Assembly: GCA_022827195.1 (NCBI GenBank)
Contig: JAJDTL010000003.1
Span: 62,001-126,000, forward strand
Length of the DNA: 64,000 nucleotides
Reading direction: 5' to 3'
Source of the DNA: Caldilineaceae bacterium
GTDB lineage: Bacteria > Chloroflexota > Anaerolineae > Caldilineales > Caldilineaceae
Under the pieces are notes generated by a model that was not told the DNA's origin, made no database searches, and worked only from the letters and a program-made list of their open reading frames with translations. A program made the translations under genes and the position numbers. Position 1 is the first letter of the stretch. Each line of letters starts with the position of its first letter. Below are positions 33,219-42,798 of this stretch, piece by piece.

Positions 33219-33293
33219 CCTTATTCTCTACCAATACCGTTACATCGCGCTGCCTCGAAGTATTCGATTCGGCGTGGCAAGTCGAACTTTGGG

Positions 33294-34208
33294 ATGTCTA
33301 ACTCTCCCTTTTGGTCGGTTATCCTTCCCACCTATCAGCGCGAAAGGGTGCTGTGTGAAACGATCGAGCACCTGCTCGCTCTTTCCTATCCGAACTACGA
33401 GTTGCTTGTCATCGACCAGACGCCGAAGCACGAATTTGAGACCGAACAGTTCCTGCGCGTTCACGCGGAGAAGGAGTCTGGCCGATTCCGTTGGCACACC
33501 ATCGCGAGGCCCAACCTGCCGCACGCCAGAAACATAGGCGCGCAACTAGCTACCGGAGACTTCCTGCTCTACTGCGATGACGACATCATCCCGCCTGTGG
33601 ACCTGATTGATCTGCATCTCCATAATCTGGAACAACCCGGCATCGGCGCTGCGACCGGGGGCAACTTTGTGGAACAGAGAAAGATGCCCGCGCGACCGCG
33701 ACCATGCGAGATCCTGCCAAGTGGACGAGTGTTCGACTACTGGGACTATGAAGTGCCAAAAGGCACGACCGACAGTCTCAGGGGCGGGAACATGTCCATG
33801 CCGCGCAAGATCGTTTTCGAGGCAGGGCTGTTCGATGAAGCCTACATCGGCAATGCCTATCGCGAAGAGACAGACTTTTCGCTGCGCGTCCTCCAAATGG
33901 GTTACCAGATCGCTTACGACCCGGTCGCTGCAGTCGTCCATTTGGGCCACCCGACCGGCGGCAGTAGGGCCGGCAAAGTATCAGACGAGAGCAGATACCT
34001 GTTTGAGTTTCACCACAACATCGCTTACTTCTTCGCCAAGAACTTCAGGCAACGCTATCTGCCCAGTTTCCTGCGACGCGAAGCGGCCTGGTTTGTCAAA
34101 GAGAGAACCGACTTTCGCGGCCGGCCGAAGCTGGTTTTCTCCGCTCTGCAAGGACTCTGGCGGGGATACCTGGCGGGCCTGCGCAAGCGAAAGAGTCTGT
34201 CATCTTGA
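33294..34208 (+). CDS. GT2 glycosyltransferase
   Basis: A 304-residue GT-A fold, GT2-family inverting glycosyltransferase. WSVILPTYQRERVLCETIEHLL opens the nucleotide-binding domain. The metal-binding DxD-like CDDDIIPP follows NIGAQLATGDFLLY (about residues 83-102), and GGNMSMPRKIVFEAGLFDE is the acceptor-side region. It is the only GT2 in the cluster. No membrane segments are seen. Its last 4 bases overlap the next start (TTGA). Confidence 0.92.
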   Translation: MSNSPFWSVILPTYQRERVLCETIEHLLALSYPNYELLVIDQTPKHEFETEQFLRVHAEKESGRFRWHTIARPNLPHARNIGAQLATGDFLLYCDDDIIPPVDLIDLHLHNLEQPGIGAATGGNFVEQRKMPARPRPCEILPSGRVFDYWDYEVPKGTTDSLRGGNMSMPRKIVFEAGLFDEAYIGNAYREETDFSLRVLQMGYQIAYDPVAAVVHLGHPTGGSRAGKVSDESRYLFEFHHNIAYFFAKNFRQRYLPSFLRREAAWFVKERTDFRGRPKLVFSALQGLWRGYLAGLRKRKSLSS

Positions 34209-35293
34209 GGATTGCTGAGCTGTCCCCTCATCTGCCCTCTGCCAGCCGCGCCAAGTGTGGTGGAGTGGCCTACGTTGCGCATCGACTGGCCAACGCCCTG
34301 TGCCGGCGTGGTCACGCGGTAACCGTCTTTACCACCGACGAGCGTCCGGCGGAAGCGCGTTACGATGTGCGCACCGTTCTCTCCCACAGACCCTCTGGTC
34401 CGCTGCACGCCTGGCTGCAAAACTGGCACCTTGCTCACCGCTTCGCCGCACAAGACTTCAGCGGCTTTGACATAATCCACGCCCACGGTGACGACGCCCT
34501 GCTTTGGAAACCCGGCCCCCCAATCGTTCGAACCTTCCACGGCGCTGCCCTGGCCGAAGCAATCCACGCCCCGACCTGGAAAAGAAGGTTTTGGTATCTG
34601 TCCTTCGTCCCTCGCGAACTCTGGGAGGCGGCGAAGGCGGATGTCGTCGTCGCAGACATCGCCGCAACCAGCCGCCATGTGCCGGGCATTGACCACGTGA
34701 TTCCCAATTCGGTGGATACTCAAATCTTCTATGCCGACGAGACCCCCAAGTCTGCCCAACCGTCCATACTCTTTGTCGGTACGATGGGCGGTCGCAAGCG
34801 CGGTCAAAAGTTACTGGAAGTCTTTCAAGCGCAGATACGTCCCGCCCTGCCCGAAGCCGAACTATGGTTGGTCGCCGACCAGAGTGTGAGCGCGCCCGGC
34901 GTCGTCTCCATTCCCAAACCGGATGACGCCTCCTTGGCCGACCTCTACCGAACGGCCTGGGTTCATTGTCTGCCCAGCACTTATGAAGGCTTTGGTATCC
35001 CCTACATCGAGGCGATGGCCTGTGGCACGCCGGTCGTTGCAACACCGAACGATGGCGCCCGTGCGTTGCTTGCAGACGGCAAGTGGGGTCGCCTGGCCCC
35101 CCTGGAAGACCTGGGTTCGGCCCTGCTTTCGCTGCTTCAAGACGCGCCCGCACGACAGAGCATTGCGAATCTGGGCCTGCAGCGGGCCGGCGCATTCACC
35201 CAGGACAGGGTCGTAGATGCATATGAGTCACTCTTCATGTCCCTGGTCTCCGCCTCTGCCCGACCGGCGCGAGCACGAAATCTGGAGCCGTAG
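34205..35293 (+). CDS. GT4 glycosyltransferase 3
   Basis: A 362-residue GT4 enzyme starting with TTG. Its N-terminus has SRAKCGGVAYVAHRLANALCRRGH, the donor domain begins ILFVGTMGGRKRGQKLLEVF, and PSTYEGFGIPYIEAMACGTPVV is the E-x7-E motif. It is coupled to GT2 upstream (4-base overlap) and to the next GT4 (1-base overlap, TAGTG). Confidence 0.9.
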   Translation: MRIAELSPHLPSASRAKCGGVAYVAHRLANALCRRGHAVTVFTTDERPAEARYDVRTVLSHRPSGPLHAWLQNWHLAHRFAAQDFSGFDIIHAHGDDALLWKPGPPIVRTFHGAALAEAIHAPTWKRRFWYLSFVPRELWEAAKADVVVADIAATSRHVPGIDHVIPNSVDTQIFYADETPKSAQPSILFVGTMGGRKRGQKLLEVFQAQIRPALPEAELWLVADQSVSAPGVVSIPKPDDASLADLYRTAWVHCLPSTYEGFGIPYIEAMACGTPVVATPNDGARALLADGKWGRLAPLEDLGSALLSLLQDAPARQSIANLGLQRAGAFTQDRVVDAYESLFMSLVSASARPARARNLEP

Positions 35294-36417
35294 TGTCTCT
35301 GAGTCTTGAAGGCGCACAACGCCAAATGCACCGCATCGCCCTGCTCACGCTGGACTTTCCACCGTCCATCGGTGGGGTGCAGCAGTACCTCTTCGAACTG
35401 AGCCGCCGCATCGGCACACGCTATGACCTGACAGTTGTTCGCCCACGCGCCGGACCTTCGCAGTTCCGAACGGAGCCCTTCCGCGTCCTCCCTGTGTCCT
35501 CGGCGATGCCTTGGCACTTCGCCCGCGCCTTGGCGACCATACGCCCGCACCTCACCATCGTGGGACATGCCCATCCCCGGCTACTGCTGCCAGTGGCCCT
35601 GCTGCGCACGGGGCGCTACATCGCGCTCGCGTACGGCAATGACTTTGAAGCCGCGCAAGGGAAATGGCATAGCCGCATCTTCAACCGGCTGCTGGCAGGC
35701 GCGAGTCCACTCGTGACAATCTCAGGCGCCAATGCACGCCGTCTGCAGGAACTGGGTCTGCCCACCCCTGAAATCGTCCTGCCCGCAGCCGACCCCAAGC
35801 GCTTTGCGCCGGCACCGGCAGGCCGACCCGGCCCACCTGTCCTCCTAACCGTTGCCCGGCTCATTTCGCGCAAAGGAATCGACACCGTTTTGCGCGCGTT
35901 GCCGCCTCTGCTGGAACTGGCGCCTCGCCTTGAATACTGGATTGTCGGCAACGGTCCGGCGCGCCCGGCACTGGAGAAACTCGCCCGTAATCTCCGAATC
36001 GTCAGTGCCGTTCGTTTCCTGAGTCAGGAAGGGGCCCCTACCTCCGATTCCGAACTGCCGGACATTTACCGCCGCGCCTCCATCTTTGTACTGCCCACGC
36101 GCGCAGAGTTCAATACCGCGGAGGGCTCGCCCAGCGTCGAGGGCTTCGGCATTGTCTACCTCGAGGCAAGTGCAAGTGGGCTTCCCGTCGTGGCCGCGCG
36201 CAGCCGCGGCGCATCCGAAGCTGTGCGCGACGGCGAAACGGGGCTCCTCGTCCCGCCGGATGACCCCGCCGCGCTGACTCAGGCTCTGGCGCGCCTGCTC
36301 TGCGATGACGACCTCTGCCGGCGCCTGGGCCGCGCCGGACGTCGTTGGGTCGAACACGAAATGAACTGGGATCGAGTTGGCCGGCAGTTCATCTCTATCA
36401 TTGAACGCTCACGATGA
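35293..36417 (+). CDS. GT4 glycosyltransferase 4
   Basis: A 374-residue GT4 enzyme. IALLTLDFPPSIGGVQQYLFELSRR is the family N-terminus, TVARLISRKGIDTVLRALPPLLE begins the donor domain, and PTRAEFNTAEGSPSVEGFGI leads to the E-x7-E stretch with a longer insert than its neighbours, an arrangement seen in PimB-like mannosyltransferases. The start is the GTG at 35293 by coupling, or the ATG at 35326, nearer to the conserved sequence. Confidence 0.9.
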   Translation: MSLSLEGAQRQMHRIALLTLDFPPSIGGVQQYLFELSRRIGTRYDLTVVRPRAGPSQFRTEPFRVLPVSSAMPWHFARALATIRPHLTIVGHAHPRLLLPVALLRTGRYIALAYGNDFEAAQGKWHSRIFNRLLAGASPLVTISGANARRLQELGLPTPEIVLPAADPKRFAPAPAGRPGPPVLLTVARLISRKGIDTVLRALPPLLELAPRLEYWIVGNGPARPALEKLARNLRIVSAVRFLSQEGAPTSDSELPDIYRRASIFVLPTRAEFNTAEGSPSVEGFGIVYLEASASGLPVVAARSRGASEAVRDGETGLLVPPDDPAALTQALARLLCDDDLCRRLGRAGRRWVEHEMNWDRVGRQFISIIERSR

Positions 36418-37574
36418 CACCGCGTCCCATTCTCTTCGTCGATCACGCTGACGCCCTCGGAGGCGCGGAGCGCAGCCTTCTCCTGCTCATGGCATTTCTC
36501 AACCACGCCCGCTGGCAGCCCCACCTGGTCGCGCCCCCCGGTCAACTGGCCGACAAAGCCGATCGCGCCGGCATTCCCGTCCATACCCTGGAACTGCCCC
36601 GCCTGCGCGGCTCCGTCCGCTCACCGGCCGACTGGTGGAAGGGGGCTGGAAACATTTCGGCGATTGCCAGGAGAGTCGGCGCTGCCTCCATCCACAGCAA
36701 TACTGTGCGCGCGTCGGCTTACGCGGCTCCGGCGGCACGGCTGGCCAGGTTGCCCTTCTTCTGGCATATGCGCGATTTCTGGCTCTTGGAGGCGGAGCCG
36801 GCCAGCAAATTGGCAGACCGAATCGGAAAACTCCTCTTTTGCCGCGCGGCGGCTGCCGTCATTACCAATTCCCACGCGGTCGCCGCACACCTTCCATCTT
36901 CCGCAAACGCTTTTGTCCTCCACAATGGCATCGACCTTTCAAGTTTCGACGCAAACAACAGTTCCCCTGGAAACAGGGAAGCAATGTGCCAGGAGGCAGG
37001 CTTTCACCCCGCCGCGCCGATCGTCGGCATGGTCGGCAGACTGCGCCCAACCAAGGGCCAGCACTCTTTCCTCCACATGGCGGGCAAGCTAGCTGAAACC
37101 GTTCCCGACTGCCGCTTCCTGGTTGTTGGAGGCGACCCTTTTCGCGTCGGTGACGACTACGAGGCACGCTTGGCAACGCTCTGCTCGCAGCTCGGTCTCG
37201 ACGACCGCGTTCATTGGACCGGTCAGCTGTCAGATGTGCGGCCCGCGCTGGAAGCCATGGACGTTTTCGTGCATCCCGGTACACCAGAGCCTTTTGGCCT
37301 GGTCAACATCGAAGCGATGGCCATGGGAAAGCCGGTCGTCGCCTTTGGCCACGGCGCCCTGCCGGAGATAGTCGCGCACGGCGAAACCGGCATTCTGGTT
37401 CCACCGGACGACATCGGCGCGCTCACCGAGGCCGTCTCTCGACTTCTGGGAGACGCTCCTCTATCCCAGAGGATGGGACTGGCCGGCAGGCGACGCGTTG
37501 AGCAATATTTTGGCATCGAACGTACCGTTGCCGAACTGGAAGCCTTCTACGAACGCACGCTTGCGCGCAATTGA
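36414..37574 (+). CDS. GT4 glycosyltransferase 5
   Basis: A 386-residue GT4 enzyme. It opens ILFVDHADALGGAERSLLLL, has GMVGRLRPTKGQHSFLHMAGKL as donor-domain start, and PGTPEPFGLVNIEAMAMGKPVV as E-x7-E motif. ATGA overlap (4 bases) with the gene upstream. WHMRDFWLLEAEPASKLADR is the acceptor-side loop. Sugar unknown. Confidence 0.9.
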   Translation: MTPRPILFVDHADALGGAERSLLLLMAFLNHARWQPHLVAPPGQLADKADRAGIPVHTLELPRLRGSVRSPADWWKGAGNISAIARRVGAASIHSNTVRASAYAAPAARLARLPFFWHMRDFWLLEAEPASKLADRIGKLLFCRAAAAVITNSHAVAAHLPSSANAFVLHNGIDLSSFDANNSSPGNREAMCQEAGFHPAAPIVGMVGRLRPTKGQHSFLHMAGKLAETVPDCRFLVVGGDPFRVGDDYEARLATLCSQLGLDDRVHWTGQLSDVRPALEAMDVFVHPGTPEPFGLVNIEAMAMGKPVVAFGHGALPEIVAHGETGILVPPDDIGALTEAVSRLLGDAPLSQRMGLAGRRRVEQYFGIERTVAELEAFYERTLARN

Positions 37575-37623
37575 ATGAGCCGGGGAATTACGTTCGCCGT
37601 CTGTATGTTGTCGCTTCTACTAT

Positions 37624-38757
37624 ATGAAAGTGCTCTTCCTCTATAAGGACTATCACCCGGTCCTCGGCGGAATCGAAAACCACATCCGCCTGCTCGCCCA
37701 AGGCCTGCGGGCAGAGGGCGTTGACGCGAGGGTCCTCGTCACCAACACGGGGCCGACCACGGTCCGTCAGACCATTGGCGGAGTCCCCGTGACCAAGGCC
37801 GGGCGGCAGGCGCATATACTTTCCACGCCCATCAGCTTTCCCTACTTCACAGAGCTGCCGCGCGCGGTCGCGGAGGCAGATCTCGTCCACCTACACGCAC
37901 CTTATCCGCCGGCCGAGTTGGCTCAGCTCCTGCTCGGGCGGAAGAAGCCGTTCGTCATCACCTACCACAGCGACATCGTTCGCCAGAAACTGTCTGGCAA
38001 GCTTTACGCCCCGCTGTTGCGCCTGGTTCTCCGGCGCGCGACCCTTGTCGCCGTCTCCAGCCCGGCCTACGTCGAATCGTCCCCCTTCCTTCAACGCATT
38101 CGCCGCAAGTGCCGCCTGGTCCACTTTGGTATCGACCTGGGACGGTTCGCAAAGACCGGCCAGATTCAGGTAAGTGCCGATCGCCTGCACAGACGCTTTG
38201 GCGGCCGCCCGCTGCTGCTCTTCATTGGCCGCCTGCGCCACTACAAGGGCGTCGACGTGCTCATCCGCGCCATGCTCAGCGTCGACGATGCCCACCTCCT
38301 GATCGTCGGCGACGGCCCAATGCGGCGCGACCTGCAGCAACTGGCGGGCGCGCATCAACTGGCAGACAGAATAACCTTTCTCGGTGAGTGCTCTGAGCCG
38401 GAGGCCCTGGCAGCTCGCCACGCTGCCCAGCTATTCTTGCTGCCCTCTACCAACCGTGCCGAAGCCCTCGGCACGGTTCAGCTTGAAGCCATGGCTTGCC
38501 GTCTACCCGTCATTTGTACCGAACTGGGAACAGGCACTTCCTACGTCAATCGCCACGAAGAAACCGGCCTGGTCGTTCCGCCCAACGACCCCACGGCGCT
38601 GTCTGCAGCGATCAACCGGCTGCTGGCAGACGCCAACCTGCGTACGCAAATGGGGGCCGCAGGCCGCAAGCGTGTGCAGGAGGAGTTTGCGCTGCCGATG
38701 ATGATCCGGAAGACGGTCTCCTTTTACAATGAGGCCCTTTCGGCCCTACCTCAGTGA
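37624..38757 (+). CDS. GT4 glycosyltransferase 6
   Basis: A 377-residue GT4 enzyme. KVLFLYKDYHPVLGGIENHIRLLAQ is the N-terminus, FIGRLRHYKGVDVLIRAML begins the donor domain, and PSTNRAEALGTVQLEAMACRLP is the nucleotide-sugar motif with RAEALG in place of the more usual YEGFG, as in WsaF/Wbd-type mannosyltransferases. It starts with ATG, 49 bp after the previous gene, without overlap. Confidence 0.9.
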   Translation: MKVLFLYKDYHPVLGGIENHIRLLAQGLRAEGVDARVLVTNTGPTTVRQTIGGVPVTKAGRQAHILSTPISFPYFTELPRAVAEADLVHLHAPYPPAELAQLLLGRKKPFVITYHSDIVRQKLSGKLYAPLLRLVLRRATLVAVSSPAYVESSPFLQRIRRKCRLVHFGIDLGRFAKTGQIQVSADRLHRRFGGRPLLLFIGRLRHYKGVDVLIRAMLSVDDAHLLIVGDGPMRRDLQQLAGAHQLADRITFLGECSEPEALAARHAAQLFLLPSTNRAEALGTVQLEAMACRLPVICTELGTGTSYVNRHEETGLVVPPNDPTALSAAINRLLADANLRTQMGAAGRKRVQEEFALPMMIRKTVSFYNEALSALPQ

Positions 38758-38832
38758 CAGTGTGCAAGCTCTCGAATTGTTGCCGACTGCCGCCTACGAC
38801 CTGGCAAACAGGAACTGCTCTCCGGAAACCCG

Positions 38833-39960
38833 ATGAGTCAATACATTCTTGATGTCCGAACCGCCACAGCGCACTTCCCAGGCATCGGACGCTACGTGAC
38901 CAACCTGGCATTGTCTCTCAATGCATCGCTCGCTCCCGGTGAGCAGTTGACCCTCCTCGGCGACTTGGCCAAGACGGCAACCTGCGATGAATCCCCTTCC
39001 GCTGCTGAGGTTCACACCATCCCTGTCTCCGTTTCTCCTTTCGGTGCCGGCCAGCAGTGGCGTATCCCCAATCTTCTGAGACGCCTGTCATTGTCTGGGC
39101 CGGCACTCTACCACTGCCCCTACTACTTCTTTCCCTACCGTACCGGAATGCCCACAGTCCTGACCTTCTACGACGTCATCCCGCTCCTGTATCCGCAAAC
39201 TGTGTCGCTGCAGGCCAGGGTTTTCTTCCGAATCGTTGCGACAGTCGCCCTGCGTGCGGCCAGTCACATCCTCACCGTTTCCGAAGCCGCACGCGCCGAT
39301 CTGATTCGCTACTTTTCGGTCCCACCTGAGAAAATCAGCATGACGCCTCTCGCCGCTGACTCTCGCTTTCAGCCCCAGCCCACTGCTGAAATCGATCGCG
39401 TTCGCGCCAAGTACGACCTGCCCACCCGGTTTGTCCTCTACTTCGGAGCAAACAAGCCTCACAAAAACCTGCCGGCCCTGATCGACGCCTTTTCCCAGCT
39501 GAGCGCCCGGCATACTCCGCCGCTCATCATCGGCGGCTTCTGGGACCGCCGTTACCCGCAACCGCGACACAGGGCGGCGCAACTTCGAATGTGTGAATCG
39601 GTCCGCTTCCTCGGTCCGTTCGATGATGCCGACCTGCCGGCGCTCTACAGCGCGGCTACTGTCTTCGTTTTCCCTAGCCTGTACGAAGGATTCGGCCTGC
39701 CAGTGTTGGAAGCGATGTCGTGCGGGACGCCGGTGGCTTGCGCCAACACCTCCAGCCTGCCGGAAATTGTCGGCCAGGCCGCCCGGCAATTCGATCCCCG
39801 CTCAGTGGCCGAAATCAAGGAGGCAGTAGGAGCACTGCTGGAGGATGATCCCTTGCGCGCCGACCTCGCCGCTCGGGGGCTGGTGCGGGCGAACCAATTC
39901 TCCTGGCAGAGAACGGCCGCCTCGACGCTGCGTTGCTACAGGGACCTGCTGGGAGGATGA
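38833..39960 (+). CDS. GT4 glycosyltransferase 7
   Basis: A 375-residue GT4 enzyme, last of the locus. It has the short N-terminal ILDVRTATAHFPGIGRYVTNLALSL, YFGANKPHKNLPALIDAFSQL and PSLYEGFGLPVLEAMSCGTPV. In layout it resembles the first GT4 gene (29240), with the same DAGPAVHQRAGLARYTERL-type opening, so the two may be paralogues that act on similar acceptors. It converges on coaX with a 25-bp gap and no clear terminator. Confidence 0.9.
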   Translation: MSQYILDVRTATAHFPGIGRYVTNLALSLNASLAPGEQLTLLGDLAKTATCDESPSAAEVHTIPVSVSPFGAGQQWRIPNLLRRLSLSGPALYHCPYYFFPYRTGMPTVLTFYDVIPLLYPQTVSLQARVFFRIVATVALRAASHILTVSEAARADLIRYFSVPPEKISMTPLAADSRFQPQPTAEIDRVRAKYDLPTRFVLYFGANKPHKNLPALIDAFSQLSARHTPPLIIGGFWDRRYPQPRHRAAQLRMCESVRFLGPFDDADLPALYSAATVFVFPSLYEGFGLPVLEAMSCGTPVACANTSSLPEIVGQAARQFDPRSVAEIKEAVGALLEDDPLRADLAARGLVRANQFSWQRTAASTLRCYRDLLGG

Positions 39961-39985
39961 AGCAATGAGCGAGGGGGCTTAACCT

Positions 39986-40810
39986 CTACTCATCTGCTTT
40001 CGTGGCGTTGCGGCAATACAGCGCCCGAATGCCGGCAAGGGTCAGCCAGGGGTCATAGGCGTCAATGGAGCTGGTCAGTGGTGATATGATGTGGCCCAGG
40101 CCGCCAGTGGCGATGACAGTGACCGGCGCGTCGATTTCGTTACCGATACGCGCAAGCAGCCCCTCCACAAGCCCGGTAAAGCCCAAGACGATTCCGGACT
40201 TTAGGGCCTCTTCCGTGTCTTCACCGATAGCCGAAACAGGTGGTCTCAGTTCCACATTTGGAAGTGAGGGCGTCCCCTCCATAAGCGAGCCTGCCATCGT
40301 GCCCAGCCCCGGCGCGATTGCACCCCCGCGGAATCTACCATGGGCATCGACAACATTGAACGTCGTCGCCGTACCAAAATCCACCACCACTGCCGCGCCC
40401 GCGCTGCGCCCTCGCACGGCCACGGCGTCTGCCAGCCTGTCCATGCCAACCCTCTCCGGCTGGGCCACAGCTAGCGGCATCCCCGTGTCGATCCCATGAC
40501 GTAGAACGAACGGCTCCCGGCCCAGCATCTCCGTCAGGAGATTTCGCCACAGACTCGTCAGAGTCTCAACAACGCTGCAAAGGGCCGCGCCCTGAAAACT
40601 GGTCCTGCTAAACTCGCTCTCTTCCCAAAGTAGGTCCAATTCATGGCGATACGACTCAAGCCGCCGATGTCGATCTGTCGGCAGCCGCCAGCTGGCGAGC
40701 GGCGCATCGTAATCACGCGTTCCGTCAACAACAGCAGCGGAGTCAGGGCAACGTGCGGGATACGCACCCAGTTTTATGTAGCTGTTGCCAATGTCAACTG
40801 TCAGGAGCAT
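39986..40810 (-). CDS. coaX: Type III pantothenate kinase
   Basis: A 274-residue CoaX, the first enzyme of CoA synthesis in many bacteria; it phosphorylates pantothenate and is a member of the ASKHA fold. The phosphate motif is LLTVDIGNSYIKLGAY (Asp6, Asn9), RVGMDRLADAVA carries the catalytic Asp, and AVVVDFGTATTFNVVDAHGRFRGGAIAPG is the second nucleotide/metal motif. It uses a monovalent cation in known members. It is the last gene of the minus-strand series from metG. Confidence 0.96.
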   Translation of the reverse strand: MLLTVDIGNSYIKLGAYPARCPDSAAVVDGTRDYDAPLASWRLPTDRHRRLESYRHELDLLWEESEFSRTSFQGAALCSVVETLTSLWRNLLTEMLGREPFVLRHGIDTGMPLAVAQPERVGMDRLADAVAVRGRSAGAAVVVDFGTATTFNVVDAHGRFRGGAIAPGLGTMAGSLMEGTPSLPNVELRPPVSAIGEDTEEALKSGIVLGFTGLVEGLLARIGNEIDAPVTVIATGGLGHIISPLTSSIDAYDPWLTLAGIRALYCRNATKADE

Positions 40811-40881
40811 CTGCCAGCGGAGAGATCTATGTAAAGGGGGGCCGGAGTCCAGCGCCGTCTTCGGTCAGCCGTCGGCCAGGC

Positions 40882-42723
40882 TCATTCGTCCTGCGTTTCT
40901 TCAGAGTCTTCTCGCTCTTGAGCCGCTGCGGTTTCCTCATCCTTGTCGGTCACGCCGGGGATCACCGTACCTGGCCCGTAGAGGAACATCGCATTCCAGG
41001 GCCGGTAGACCGATACAATCCTATTCTCCCTGCTCTCGCCGTTCTCGGTTACCGTGCGAATCACGGTCGCGGTCATCCCCTTTTTCGCCCACTCCACCTG
41101 CCTGATCTGTCCGGCTTCCAGCGACGCATCTTCCCGATAGACGGGGTCGCCCGGCTCCTTGATATCCTTGTACTCGGCCTCGCTAATCTCCACTTCCCGG
41201 TCCGGCCTGGTGCCGTAAAAGCGGAAGGAAAGAATACCTTCCCCGCTGTCTACAACCGGCTGGACCAGAAGATGGGCGTCGGTGTCATTAAGAAATCTGA
41301 AATCGACGTATGGCGTGTAAATAGTAGCGTCGAAGCCGGGTTCGCCGTACCAGCTCACCACGTAGCCGTGGTTATGGCGCTCCAGCAGCGGGAACCCTGC
41401 CGCCAGCGCGGCCCGAAATACCGTAGTGCTCACCTGACACACGCCGCCACCGATACCGATCGCCGTCCGGTCTCCCCAGATAATCGCCGAATCCTCAAAG
41501 CCGTTCGCCCCGCTCACCGCCTCAATCGTCGAATTGAAGCTGAAAATGCCGCCGGGAGGAATTACCTCGCCAACAAACTTTTCGGAGGCTACCTCGATGT
41601 TGTGGACGCGTGTCGCGCTGCTGCCCTTGAAATAGGTGGTGCCGCTGGCGATCAGTTCCTTGATGCCCAGCTCGTCCAAACGCGCCGAATCTACCGCCGG
41701 CTGCACGGCTATGATCGGCAGGTTCGCTGTCCTCTCGTCAGTGGCCAGCGCCCGCCGCACCGCCTCCACCGTCAGGTCGACGTTCAACCGCTGGCCCGCT
41801 TGGCTCGGTTGTAGGACTGTGAGCTGCCCGCTGGCGTCGTCGAAGCGCAGGCGGGCATCCTGCGCCGGGAAGGAAACCTGCCTCGCCCAGCCCGCAACGA
41901 CGATTCGCAGAGCCTCTTCATTCAGGGATTGAAGGTCGCCGCTGGGCATGATTCTCTCCAACAGCGCTGCATCCAGGGCGAAACCGATGCCCGAAGCCTC
42001 GTGGCGCAGAACGATGGGTTGGGGCAACGAAAGCGCACCGCCGTCCGACTTATCTGCGGCTTCAGCGCGTTCGCTTTGCGGGGGAGATGTGCTGAAAGTC
42101 TGCAGCGGAACAGTTCCGGATTGGCCGCTGGCTGCCTGCGCCAGTACCAATTGCGCTGTGGCCGCGATGTCAACATCCAGTCCTTGCCGCGGTGGTAGCG
42201 AGTATTCGCCTACTTCAAGGCTCGGTCGACCTGGCCGCCGCACCTCCGCGGCCGCACTACCCACAACTTGGCGGACCGTCCCCTCGCTTATCACCAATTC
42301 CGGCCAAATCGTTGCCTTGCCTGTGACCGCTTGCCACTGGCTCAAGGCGCGTTCGACTAGTCCACCTTCGCGCCCAACCGCATAAGCGCGCTTAACCGCG
42401 TCTTCCAAATCGGCCTGGGGAGTCAGCAGATCCGTGCCCAGCGCCCACTGCCGGCCTTCATATTCCAGAAAAATCGGCGCGAGCGGATACGGTGCAAGCT
42501 CCCTATCCAAGCGAAGCAGGGCCGCCGCGCGCGTCTCCCCTCCGACCGGGACGCCGGCAACGTGCACGCCACTGAAAATGCGGTCGGCGTGCCAGAACTG
42601 CAAGCCCGCGAATGCACCAATTGTCGCCACGACAGCAACGCAGAACCAGATAAACAGATATTCGCCGCCGCTGGGCGGTCGGGCTGCTTGTCGTGTTGGG
42701 CCAATTGGGCTGATTGCGTTCAT
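40882..42723 (-). CDS. VanW family protein with peptidoglycan-binding-like domains
   Basis: A 613-residue envelope protein. One N-terminal membrane segment (about residues 27-46, FIWFCVAVVATIGAFAGLQF) anchors an extracytoplasmic region with two copies of the PG_binding_4-type domain (about 55-370), then a VanW domain with GGGVCQVSTTVFRAALAAGFP and ERHNHGYVVSWYGEPGFDATI. This YoaR-type architecture is common in Gram-positive-related phyla. An acidic tail with repeated Glu and Gln ends the protein. VanW function is unsettled; the name comes from vancomycin clusters, which are not present here. Confidence 0.88.
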   Translation of the reverse strand: MNAISPIGPTRQAARPPSGGEYLFIWFCVAVVATIGAFAGLQFWHADRIFSGVHVAGVPVGGETRAAALLRLDRELAPYPLAPIFLEYEGRQWALGTDLLTPQADLEDAVKRAYAVGREGGLVERALSQWQAVTGKATIWPELVISEGTVRQVVGSAAAEVRRPGRPSLEVGEYSLPPRQGLDVDIAATAQLVLAQAASGQSGTVPLQTFSTSPPQSERAEAADKSDGGALSLPQPIVLRHEASGIGFALDAALLERIMPSGDLQSLNEEALRIVVAGWARQVSFPAQDARLRFDDASGQLTVLQPSQAGQRLNVDLTVEAVRRALATDERTANLPIIAVQPAVDSARLDELGIKELIASGTTYFKGSSATRVHNIEVASEKFVGEVIPPGGIFSFNSTIEAVSGANGFEDSAIIWGDRTAIGIGGGVCQVSTTVFRAALAAGFPLLERHNHGYVVSWYGEPGFDATIYTPYVDFRFLNDTDAHLLVQPVVDSGEGILSFRFYGTRPDREVEISEAEYKDIKEPGDPVYREDASLEAGQIRQVEWAKKGMTATVIRTVTENGESRENRIVSVYRPWNAMFLYGPGTVIPGVTDKDEETAAAQEREDSEETQDE

Positions 42724-42798
42724 GAGTATTTGTTTGAACGAGCGTTGCGGCGGCCTACACCACGCATGGACGCCTTCGGCAAGCCGCCGACCCTCCGA

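Noticed and set aside
40882..42723. Vancomycin-resistance cluster
   Set aside because: Only the VanW domain is present; no vanHAX or vanRS. VanW proteins are widespread outside resistance clusters.
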